The position numbers and the translations under genes were made by a program. Shown in pieces: positions 21,501-30,600 of a DNA stretch of 64,000 bases. Numbering within the stretch: position 1 is the first letter of the stretch; each line of letters starts with the position of its first letter. This stretch comes from Pelatocladus maniniholoensis HA4357-MV3 (GTDB lineage Bacteria; Cyanobacteriota; Cyanobacteriia; Cyanobacteriales; Nostocaceae). The notes below the pieces were generated by a model that was not told the DNA's origin, did no database searches, and worked only from the letters and a program-made list of their open reading frames with translations. The stretch is taken from positions 1-64,000 of the forward strand of contig JAHHHW010000131.1 of the NCBI GenBank assembly GCA_019359115.1, written 5' to 3'.

Positions 21501-24500
21501 TCCGGCATTGCTAGCACTTGTTGGGTATAGTGCAGAGCAGCTTTTGAGAAATCTGTACCAAAATATTGGCTACAGAAGGGAGCAATCTGGAACAACAGTA
21601 AACCATTACCACAACCTATTTCCAACACTCGATCTGGTTTGAGAGCCAATATTCTCTCAACTGTGTGGTCTACCCATTCGTGCATCTCTTCTTCGGAAAT
21701 AGGCAGTCCACCATAACTGCTTTTCCAAAGACTGATATTGAAAGTTGGATCATGAGCGAAATCAATTTGCTTGAAGATATCTTTTTCTGAATCAAAGACC
21801 ATCTGCCACTGCGAAATTTGCTCAGTTTGCAATTTCGTCATCTCCTCATTCGACCCCTGATGGTTTGGGTTGAGAACAAGATAAGCCACCAAGCATTGCT
21901 GCTCACAGGAGTGTTTGTGTGCGACAACAACAGTTTCTCGCACCTGTGAATATTGGCTGATAACTGCTTCAATTTCTCCAAGTTCAATGCGAAAACCACG
22001 TATTTTTACCTGATGGTCAATCCGACCAATATACTCAATTTCCCCATTGGGTAAATAGCGTGCTAAATCTCCAGTTTTATATAAACTTGTCCCTGGTTGC
22101 TCATTAAAGGGATTAGGTATAAATTTCTCTGCTGTCAGATCAGGACGGTTGAAATAACCACGAGCCAATCCTTGTCCAGCGATATGCAATTCTCCTGGTA
22201 CACCTACAGGAACTAATTGATTATATTTATCTAATATGTAAAGTTGGGTATTATCAATTGGCTGACCAATTGGTATGACCTTACCCTGAGCTTTGACTTG
22301 GGATGCTGCTGACCAAATAGTGGTTTCTGTCGGACCATACATATTCCACAAGGAGGCACATCGTTGCAACAATTGATTGGCTAAGTGTGCAGGTAAAGCT
22401 TCTCCACCACAGAGGATTTTTAATTGCTGATTCCCACTCCAATTTGCTGTTAGAAGTAATTGCCAAGTTGCTGGTGTCGCTTGTATGACCGTCGCTTTTG
22501 AGTCTGTAATTTGTGCTGATAATTGGATTGCATCTGAGGCTATTTCTCGACTAGTAATTACCAAACGACCACCGACAATGATGGGCAGAAAAAGTTCTAG
22601 GGCTGCAATATCAAAAGAATATGTTGTCAGTGCCAGTAAGGTATCATGTTGGCTTAACCCTGGTGTTTGCTTCATCGAGTTTAAAAAGTTACTCAAGGCT
22701 CGATGCGGTATTTGTACACCTTTGGGTTTACCTGTGGAACCAGAGGTATAAATTATATATGCTAGGTTGTCAGTTGTCAGTTCACACAATAAGTTTTCTT
22801 GGCTTTGTTGGGCTATTAATTGGTCATCTGCATCTAAACAAACAACTTGAGCTTTGTGTTGTGGTATTGCCTTTAACAGAGATGTTTGAGTTAGTAATAC
22901 TGAGGCTTTGGCATCTTCTAAAATAAATTCTAATCGTTGTTTTGGATAGCTTGGATCTAATGGTATGTATGCACCACCTGCTTTGAGGATACCCAAAAGT
23001 CCGATGACCATATCAAGCGATCGCTCTACACAAATTCCCACTAATACTTCTGGTTTGACTCCCTGTGAGCGTAAATAATGTCCTAGTTGATTTGCTCTGG
23101 CGTTCAGTTCCCTGTATGTCAATTGTTGGTCTTCAAATACTACTGCAATTGCATCTGGTGTTTTTTCTACCTGTGCTTCTAATAACTCATGAATATACTG
23201 TTGAGGATATTCAGCCTGAGTCTGATTCCACTCCACAAGCAACTGATGTCGCTCAGATTCTGTCAACAGCGACAATTCACAAAGACGCTGCTGTGGATTA
23301 GTTACCATACCCTCTAGTAAAGTCTGCAAATGTCCCAACATTCGGGTGAGAGTATCAATGTTAAAGCGATCGCTCTCATCGGAAGTAATCTTGAGCAACA
23401 ATTCTTCACCAGGAATCACAGTCAGGGTGATCGGGTAGTTAGTCTTTTCAAACCCGTGAAAATCCTTGATTTCCAAATTTATATCGCTCTGTTGCAAGGA
23501 AGCATCTATGGGATAATTCTCAAAAACCACAATACTCTCAAACAGAGATAAACCTTTGGGAACTTCGCTCCATCCTTGGATTTTCACTAATGGACAATAC
23601 TCGTATTGACCCACCTCAACTAGTTGATCTCTAATTTTATCTAGCCAAGGTAAAATATTTTCTTCAGGTGGTACTTGGACTCTTATTGGTAGTGTGTTGA
23701 TAAACAGCCCTACCATCGACTCGATTTTAGCTAAAGTAGCAGAACGACCAGAAGTTACGGCCCCAAAAACTACGTCTTCCTGTCCACTGTAGCGGCTCAA
23801 TAGCAAAGCCCAAGCACCCTGTACTAAAGTGTTGAGTGTTAATTGGTGTTGCATTGCGAACTGTCGCAATGCTGCTGTTGTGACAACAGAAAGCTTTACT
23901 TCTTGCTCTTGATAGCTATCGGTTTGAGTCAGTACTTTTCTAGTTAGTTTATTTACTGATAGCTGTGTTGGAGTGGTAAAGCCTTGCAGCGTCTGTCGCC
24001 AGAAAATCTCAGCCTCAGATAGATTTTGTTGCTGTAGCCAGACAATATAATCCCGATATGGGCGGATAGTTTCTAAGTATATATCCTGCTTATTGCTAAA
24101 AGGTTTGTAACAATCAATAACTTCCTTGAAAACCAAGGCAGTAGACCAGCCATCTAACAACAGATGATGATTACTCCAAGTAAAGTTATAGGAATTCTCC
24201 GAAAGTTGAATTAGTGTGAGGCGCATCAATGGTGGGTGCGTCAGTTTAAAGCCACTAGAGCGATCGCTTTCCCAAAAAAGTTCTAAGTTTTGTTGTTGTT
24301 TTTCTGAGGAGAGATGTTGCCAGTTATACTCTTGCCATGGTAGAGATACCTGTCGATGCACAATTTGTACTGGTTCTTTTAAGCCTTCCCAAATAAAGCA
24401 TGTTCGTAGAATTGCATGTCGTTCTACAACATATTGCCATGCCCGACGGAATGCTGTAGTGTTGAGTTTTCCTTCGAGAGTCCAGCTTAGTTGTTCAAAA

Positions 24501-24601
24501 TAAACACTAGATTTGGTATCTGCAAGACTATGGAAGAGAATACCCTGCTGCATAGGTGAGAGGGGATAAAAGTCTTCAATGTTTTTGTTTTTCACACCCA
24601 T
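15503..24601 (-). CDS. NRPS C-A(NMT)-PCP-C-A-PCP-C, predicted sarcosine then Gly
   Basis: About 3032 residues from ATG 24601, which has a GGGAG ribosome site and begins MGVKNKNIEDFYPLSPMQQG right after the preceding stop; the longer frame upstream overlaps that gene. Order: C (about 1-440, SNHHLLLDGWS, a post-E type), A1 (485-930), N-methyltransferase inserted in A1 (about 935-1230, LEIGCGNGLLLFQIAP), PCP near 1424, C (about 1490-1900, HHIVSDGWSMG), A2 (1966-2440), PCP near 2480, and a third C at about 2547-2967 (HHIIFDAWSE). Both A domains read DILQLGMIW, the pattern known for Gly, so module 1 should give N-methyl-Gly. A1 and A2 share near-identical DNA. The protein ends in a C domain and a charged tail, with its acceptor on another protein. 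Confidence 0.92.
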   Translation of the reverse strand: MGVKNKNIEDFYPLSPMQQGILFHSLADTKSSVYFEQLSWTLEGKLNTTAFRRAWQYVVERHAILRTCFIWEGLKEPVQIVHRQVSLPWQEYNWQHLSSEKQQQNLELFWESDRSSGFKLTHPPLMRLTLIQLSENSYNFTWSNHHLLLDGWSTALVFKEVIDCYKPFSNKQDIYLETIRPYRDYIVWLQQQNLSEAEIFWRQTLQGFTTPTQLSVNKLTRKVLTQTDSYQEQEVKLSVVTTAALRQFAMQHQLTLNTLVQGAWALLLSRYSGQEDVVFGAVTSGRSATLAKIESMVGLFINTLPIRVQVPPEENILPWLDKIRDQLVEVGQYEYCPLVKIQGWSEVPKGLSLFESIVVFENYPIDASLQQSDINLEIKDFHGFEKTNYPITLTVIPGEELLLKITSDESDRFNIDTLTRMLGHLQTLLEGMVTNPQQRLCELSLLTESERHQLLVEWNQTQAEYPQQYIHELLEAQVEKTPDAIAVVFEDQQLTYRELNARANQLGHYLRSQGVKPEVLVGICVERSLDMVIGLLGILKAGGAYIPLDPSYPKQRLEFILEDAKASVLLTQTSLLKAIPQHKAQVVCLDADDQLIAQQSQENLLCELTTDNLAYIIYTSGSTGKPKGVQIPHRALSNFLNSMKQTPGLSQHDTLLALTTYSFDIAALELFLPIIVGGRLVITSREIASDAIQLSAQITDSKATVIQATPATWQLLLTANWSGNQQLKILCGGEALPAHLANQLLQRCASLWNMYGPTETTIWSAASQVKAQGKVIPIGQPIDNTQLYILDKYNQLVPVGVPGELHIAGQGLARGYFNRPDLTAEKFIPNPFNEQPGTSLYKTGDLARYLPNGEIEYIGRIDHQVKIRGFRIELGEIEAVISQYSQVRETVVVAHKHSCEQQCLVAYLVLNPNHQGSNEEMTKLQTEQISQWQMVFDSEKDIFKQIDFAHDPTFNISLWKSSYGGLPISEEEMHEWVDHTVERILALKPDRVLEIGCGNGLLLFQIAPFCSQYFGTDFSKAALHYTQQVLAMPEHNLPQVRVLQRMADNFEGLLSEAFDTIIINSVVQYFPSVDYLLRVLEGAVNTVKPGGSIFVGDLRSLILLEAFHTSVELHNAPSSLSTVELQQRVQQAISQEEELVIDPAFFIALKHHLPQISYVQIQPKRGHHQNELTKFRYDVIIHVGTKVDVVQEFPWLDWQEQRLTLTSVRQLLESTQPEILGLRNVPNTRLLVEIKAVELLASDSQHETVSNIHQALNSINNEFGLNPESLWALKQELPYDIDINWANSGVDGSYDVIFHRYKTELLENTRRCVQYFPGEKACFKPWNFYANNPLQSKFARQILPWLRNFLESKLPNYMIPTNFVILDSLPLTPNGKVDRKALPAPELTQISSSNIIPSSTPIENLLVGIWAEVLGIDKVGIDHNFFELGGHSLIATRVISQIRQVFQVELPLGYLFEKPTIAGLAKVIEKVIQADSTVEVTDIERIVRSQQLPLSFAQQRLWFLDQLEPNSSFYNIAAAVRLKGRLNVAALQQSFNEIISRHEALRTNFQTIEGQPIAFISEAMPFTLAIFDISKLPANQQQAEVKQQASQEAQKPFDLKADLLLRVKLLRLHQEEHIILLTIHHIVSDGWSMGVLVRELATLYQAFCNRQPSPLPILPIQYVDFAAWQRQHLQGEVLKTQISYWLQQLKNAPKVLELPTDHPRPAIQTFRGATYSFELSDKLSFALNKLSQQQGSTLFMTLLAVFQTLLWRYTGSEDIAIGSPIANRNRAEIEGLIGFFVNTLVLRTKLAGNPTFSELLKRVREVALGAYAHQDLPFELLVEELQPERDLSHTPLFQVMFVLQNAPMSALELPGLTVSLLEDKSNTAKFDLSLYMTHTTEGLLGTLEYNTDLFEESSIQRMVRHLQTLLEAIVANPQQRLSELPLLTQIERHQLLREWNQTQAEYPQQCIHELFEAQVEKTPDTVAVVFEDQQLTYRELNARANQLGHYLRSQGVKPEVLVGICVERSLDMVIGLLGILKAGGAYIPLDPSYPKQRLEFILEDAKASVLLTQTSLLKAIPQHKAQVVCLDADDQLIAQQSQENLLCELTTDNLAYIIYTSGSTGKPKGVQIPHRALSNFLNSMKQTPGLSQHDTLLALTTYSFDIAALELFLPIIVGGRLVITSREIASDAIQLSAQITDSKATVIQATPATWQLLLTANWSGNQQLKILCGGEALPAHLANQLLQRCASLWNMYGPTETTIWSAASQVKAQGKVIPIGQPIDNTQLYILDKYNQLVPVGVPGELHIAGQGLARGYFNRPDLTAEKFIPNPFNEQPGTSLYKTGDLARYLPNGEIEYIGRIDHQVKIRGFRIELGEIEAVISQYSQVRETVVVVHKHSCEQQYLVAYLVPEIEQRLIISQLRSFLVSKLPSYMVPTNFVILDSLPLTPNGKVDRKALPELDTVHLEVEETYVAPQTSVEKQLAIIWMQVLGLEKIGINDNFFELGGHSLLATQVISRIHKKFDIELSLRQIFELPTIAKLAKSIGEKNEFAKLVPPIERVSREIALPLSFAQQRLWFLHQLDPESYTYNGSSAVLLKGSLNVKALEQSINEIARRHEILRTCFQVVNGQSVQIIVPDLEIPLPIVDLQYLPDIEREAEVQRLRLESYQKSFKLTQAPLLRLTILRLKTREYILLVTMHHIIFDAWSERVFIQELSVFYKAFSSGKPSPLTQMNIQYADFAVWQQNWLQGEVFDTLITYWEKQLEDNLPVLRLPRITQSLKVKTSEEERQIVRLSQTLSQAIKKLSGSLGTTLFMTLLAAFKILLYWYTGDKDIVVGTDIANRNRIEIENLIGFFVNQLVLRSNLFGNPNFSEFLQQVRQVSLEAYAHQDLPFEKLVSTLNPKRDLNQTPLFQVKFILQNAPTHDLVISDLSLTRLDDLEHTVARFDLLLELTDTEQGIVGLLKYNKDLFDANSIVRLLNSFETILSQVVVNPAIRLNELEEILIKSDREHQLKQEEKRKEKYQQKLSLMKRKAIDVVNGVEDKNETGKNNS
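17431..18702 (-). repeat. Near-identical A-domain block, copy 2 (module 2)
   Basis: About 1.27 kb of the second A domain, almost base-for-base identical to 21874-23145 (constant offset 4443 nt). Differences cluster at the two edges. It covers the pocket-forming part, so both modules carry the same specificity code. This is the pattern of recent duplication or gene conversion. Confidence 0.9.
21874..23145 (-). repeat. Near-identical A-domain block, copy 1 (module 1)
   Basis: Partner of 17431-18702. Identity stops where the N-methyltransferase insertion begins on one side and in the C-A linker on the other, so only the A-domain core has been copied. Confidence 0.9.
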
Positions 24602-24602
24602 G

Positions 24603-27600
24603 TTACATATCTCCCATAGCTGCTGTAATAGCATCAAGTTCTGCTTGACCCCATTGGCTTTGCTTAAATTCAGCGAAATCGGAAGGAGTAAAACCACCTG
24701 CATCGTGAAACTGACAATGAGCAATGAGCGATCGCAGTGCTTTAATAAAGTTTTGAGCAAGTACTTCAATCGTGGTCTGTCGATGCACCTTATGGCTGTA
24801 ATACCAGTTCACTTCCAGATTTCCCTGATAAATACCGCTATTAATTTCGAGTAAGTGAGTTCTTTTATTTCTTAAACTGCGAGTGGAACCACTCGTTCCC
24901 TGCACTAAGCTAAACAAAGATGATTCTGGTAAAAGTTGATCGAACTGTCCTAAATAGTTAAAAATTACTTCAGCCTTTGACAAGCAAAGTTTTTTAGTTA
25001 TTCTCTGATCCCGACTCAGATAGCGCAGTAATCCATAGCCAATACCTCGATTTGGAATTGCTCGTAGCTGCTCTTTGATCGACTTTAGAGCTGTTCCTTG
25101 ATCTCTGGCATTTTCAAGATTTAGATGTACTGGGAATATAGTTGTGAACCAACCTACAGTCCTCGATAAATCCACATCCTCAAAGATTTCTTCTCGTCCA
25201 TGTCCTTCCAAATCAATGAGAAGAGAACTTTCTCTTGTCCATTGGTTAAATGTTTGTATAAATGCTGTTAATAATACATCATTAATTTGTGTCCGGTAAG
25301 CTGCTGGTACTTGTTGCAGCAAACTTTGAGTTTCTTCAACAGACAGCGATACTGACACAACAGAAGTGGTTTCTTCTAGATGATGTTCACCAGGAAAATC
25401 TCTGGGTATGGGCGAAACCGATTGATGTTGTGTTGTCAGCCAAAAATCTCGCTCCCCAAGTAGTGTTGAAGATTGTGCATATTTTTGTAGATAGCTAGAC
25501 CATTGTTTATAAGATGTTGTTTTGGGTAGCAAGTTTATTGCTTTGCCCTGACTAATTTGCTGATAAGCTGTTTGAAAATCTTCAATTAAAATTCGCCAAG
25601 AGACACCATCGATAGCTAAATGGTGAATAATCCAAAGCAAGCGGTTAGGTTGATTTTCACCCAAATTGAACAGTGCAACCCGGAATAATGGCCCTTGTGA
25701 GAGATTTAAGCTGGCTTGCAGTGTATTAGTTGCTGCTTCTATTGCTTTTGCTTGTTTATCTTTTGGTAGTGCTGAAAAATCTAAGCATGTCAGTGGTATG
25801 ACATCATCAGGACTGGCGATTAGTGCTTGAGTACTAGATTCCTCTTGGATAATTCGTAAACGTAGAACATCATGATGTTTTTGTAGAGACTCTATGATTT
25901 TCTCTAAGAATAGTGGGTTAAGGTTTTGCTTGCTTTCTAACAACACTGACTGATTCCAGTGGTGTGGTTCTGGTTGATTCTGTTGCAAAAACCATTGCTG
26001 AATAGGCGTTAGTTCCAATAAGCCAGTCACTACCATCTGCTCGGCTGGGATTTTTTTAGTTGTTCCAGCTACACCCGCTAGTTGAGCAATTGTTTGATAT
26101 TGAAACAATTGTTTAGTAGTCAGATTCAGCCCTACTTGGTTAGCTTTAAATATTACTTGCAGACTCAGAATAGAATCCCCGCCTAATTTAAAAAAGTTAT
26201 CATTTATACCTATATTTTCTAAATTTAATACCTCTGTCCAAATAACAGCTAACTGCTTTTCAACGCTTGTTTTTGGTGCAACAAAGGTTTCTTTGAGTTC
26301 TTTGAGTTCTGGATGTACTGTATCAGTTATAGGTAAAGCCTTCCGGTCAACCTTACCATTTGGTGTGAACGGTAGTGAATCTAATGTGATAAAAGCTACT
26401 GGTATCATATAGCTTGGCAACTTTGATTCTAAAAATCCACGTAATTCAGAAATTACTAATTTTTGTGCTTTTTGTGGAACTACATAGGCAACTAAACGTT
26501 TAGAATTTGCTGAATCTTGATGTACTACAGCTACAGTTTCTCGGACTGCGGGGTGTTGAGTAATAATTGCTTCAATTTCTCCAAGTTCAATACGAAAACC
26601 CCGGAGCTTGATTTGGTTATCAATTCGACCAATGTACTCTATCTCTCCATTTGGTAGATAGCGTGCTAAATCTCCTGTTTTGTACAACCGTTCCCCTATC
26701 TGATTTGTGTAGGGATTAGGAATAAATTTATCCGCAGTGAGTTCTGCTTTGTTGAGATATCCACGGGCTAAACCTGCACCGCCAATGTACAACATACCAG
26801 GTACACCTATAGGAACAGGTTGTAAATTTTGATCTAACAAATAGGTTTGGGTGTTGTGAATCGGGCGACCAATAGGTGGAGTGGTGCTAGCACCCTTGTG
26901 TATCGAGGCAAAAGTTGAATAAGTTGTATCTTCAGAAGGGCCATATAAGTTAAAAACTTGTTGTATATTATTTTGCTGATAAAGTTGTTGTACGAATCGA
27001 TTCTGAAGTGGTTCGCCTGCGATATTCACAGTTTGCACTGAAGTTGGAATGCTATCAGTTCTGATTAACTGTGAAATTAAACTTGGGACAATATTAATTA
27101 AGGTTATATTATCGGCTTTTGCCAAAGTTGCTAAATGTAGAGCATTCTCAATCAAGATGACCTTACCACCGCAACACACAGGAACAAACATCTCAAACAC
27201 CGAAAGGTCAAAGCAAATCGAAGTAGAAGCCAAAATTCCTTGTTTGGCTTCTACCCCAAAGGTTTTGTTTGCCCAATCCAACATTGCAACTGTGCTACCG
27301 TGTTTAATCATCACACCTTTGGGTTTGCCTGTGGAGCCAGAGGTATAGATGACATAAGCTAGGTTGTCAGTAGTTATTTCAGAGAATATATTTTCCTGGT
27401 TTTGTTGGGCTATGAGATTATAATCAGTGTCTAAACAAACAACTTGAGTTTTATGTTGGGGGATTTTTTGAGGAAGCGACGCTTGAGTGAGCAACACTGG
27501 CGCTTGAGTGTCTTCTAGTATAAATCTCAATCGTTCTTTTGGATAGCTTGGATCTAGTGGGATGTATGCACCGCCTGCTTTGAGGATGGCTAATAGTCCG

Positions 27601-30600
27601 ATGAGCATATCGAGCGATCGCTCTACACAAATCCCTACCAATACCTCTGGTTTTACTCCCAGCTTTTGCAAATAATTCCCTAATTGATTTGCTTTGGCGT
27701 TCAGTTCCCCATAGGTCAATTCTTGATCTTCAAAAATAACTGCAACAGCATCGGGTGTTTTCTCTACCTGGGCTTCAAATAACTCATGAATGCACTTATC
27801 TTGAGGATAGTCTGTCTTGGTATTATTCCACTCAACTAATAATTGTTGTAGTTCAGACGATGTAAGTAATGGTAAGTCTGAAATACATTGCTCACAATTC
27901 CTAACTATGCTTTCTAGTAAAGTCTGGAAATGTCCCAGCATCCGGTTAATAGTATCTGCATTAAATAAGTCCGTGTTGTACTCGCAAGTAGCAACTAACC
28001 CTTGCTCGGAGTTCTCCATAAATAAGGTCAAATCAAACTTAGATGTCCCGTTATAAACTTCCTCATAAGTAACTGATACATCCGATAGACTGAGATTGGG
28101 TTTTGGCACATTTTGCAGAACAAACATCACTTGAAAGAGTGGGTTATAGCTCAAGTCTCTGCTTGGCTGTAGTTCTTCTACTAACTTCTCAAAAGGTAAG
28201 TCTTGATGAACATAAGCTTCTAAAGCAGTTGACTTCACCCGCGCTAACAACTCCTGAAAACTCAGGTCGTCAGAAAGGTTTGTACGCAACACTAAAATAT
28301 TGACAAAAAATCCTATTAATGATTCGATTTCTGCTCTGTTACGATTGGCAATTGGTGAACCGACTAAAATATCAGTCTGACCTGTGTAGCGATAAAGCAA
28401 GATTTTGAAAGCTGTAAGCAAGGTCATAAATAGAGTTACTCCCTGCTGACGGCTCAATTTCTTGAGTTCTTTTGTCAAGTTTGGAGAAAGAACTGATTTC
28501 GCTTGAGCGCCTTTGAAGGTTTGAACTGCTGATCGCGGACGATCAGTTGGTAAATTCAGTACAGGAAGTTCACCACTCAACTTTTGTTTCCAATAGGTAA
28601 ATAATGGTTGAATGCGATCGCCATTCAGCCATTGTTGCTGCCAATTGACAAAATCTTTATACTGAATAGGTAATTCCGAAAGTGGTGAAACTTCGCCACC
28701 AGCAAATGCTTTATAAAGCGCAGTTAATTCTTTGATGAAAACACCGATAGACCAACCATCTGCAATTATATGATGAAAACTTACAATTAAATGATAAGTT
28801 TTATCATTTAATTGTAAAATTTTAGCACGTAGAAGTGATTGAGCAGATAAATCAAAGGGTTGCTGTGCTAATTCCCTAGCCAAATGTTGTGCTGTGCTAT
28901 TGCGTTCATTTTCTGATAGTGAGCGTAAGTCTTCAACCACCAAAGTTAAGAGTACAGCTTGATTGATGACTTGCACAGGTTGTCCATCTACTACTGTAAA
29001 GCTTGTACGCAATACTTCGTGTCGTCTAATAATTTCGTTCAGACTATCTTCTAAGACAGCTAGGTTAACGCAAGCTTTGAAGTTAATAACTATAGGAATA
29101 TTGTATGTAGGAGCATCGGGATTTAGCTGGTTGATAAACCACAATCCCTGCTGGTCTGAAGATAGAGGATGAATAGATGTATATGTATTTTTCTGTTGTT
29201 GAGTATGTTGAGTGAGACATAGTGATGGTAGTCCATCTGTCGTCATTTGAGCAAGGATTTTAGTGACGAGCGATCGCGTACTCATCCCTGCAAAAAAGTC
29301 TGCTACCGATACTTCTACTTCAAATTCAACTTCAATTCGGTTTTTTAACTCAAATACTTTTAAAGAGTCAAGTCCGAGAGTGCTTAATAATTCTTGAGGA
29401 TTGATCTCATCTACTGTAATTGCAAGTATTCCTGCCAAAAGTTCAATCAGATATGATTCTAAAAGTGGTTGACATTCCCTGGGGGAAAGCGCCAAAAGTT
29501 CCGAACGCTGTAATTGAGTTTCTTTTCTTGCAATATTACTAATTTTGAGAATGTTACTTGCAACTACATTGAGTTCACCTTGCTCAAACTGAGTCCGAGT
29601 TGCACGTCTTTGAATCTTACCACTGGAAGTTTTGGGAATACTACCTGGTTTAATCAAGACTACAGCATAAACTTGTACCTCATGCTCTTCAGTAACCGCT
29701 TGGCGAATAGCAGAGATCACTTCTTCTAAATTTGGCTTGGCGCGAAACTCTAATTCTTGTACAATTACTAGCCGTTCTTCATGATTAACTTTGACTGTAA
29801 ACGCTGCACCAGCAGCAGAACGCAATGATGGATGACTGCGTTCTGTGGTTGATTCTATATCCTGCGGATAAAGATTTCGACCACGAATAATAATTAAGTC
29901 TTTGGCTCTTCCTGTAATGAAAAGCTCACCATTGTGCAAAAACCCTAAATCTCCCGTTCGCAAAAATGGCCCTTTACCTGTGTCTGATAGATAAGCATGG
30001 AAGGTTTCTATTGTCTGTTGAGGACGATTCCAATAACCTTGACCAACACTCGACCCAGATACCCAGATTTCTCCGATTTCATCTACTTTACAACTACTGA
30101 GTGTTTCTGAATTGGCAATGACTACCTCTTGTTCTGGTATAACTCGACCACAACTGACAAAATGATAAGCATCTTCATCTTGAGCAGATGATTCTACCAC
30201 GCGATGGGATTCTAATGCAGATTTTGCGACTGTTTTGATTGTCGGTGCTGTTACCTTCTCCACACCAGAAACCATTAGAGTTGTTTCAGCCATTCCGTAA
30301 CAAGGGTAGAAAGCTTGTTTACGAAAACCACACTCAGCAAAAGCTTCTGCAAACCGTTCTAAAGTATCATACCGAATCGGTTCAGCACCGTTAAATGCAA
30401 CACTCCAGCTACTCAAGTCAAGAGTTTGTTTTTGTTCAGGAGTAATTTTTTGAGTACATAATTCATAGGCAAAATTAGGGCCGCCACTCGTTGTACCTTT
30501 ATATTGGGAAATAGCTTGCAACCAACGATAGGGACGTTGCAGAAAGGAAGCTGGAGGCATTAAGATGCAAGGGAAACCTCCATACAAAGGTTGCAATATT

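Noticed and set aside
24602-24769. Longer start of the second NRPS protein at 24769
   Set aside because: It would overlap the E domain of the previous gene by 167 nt; the ATG at 24601 has a ribosome site and begins a normal C domain.
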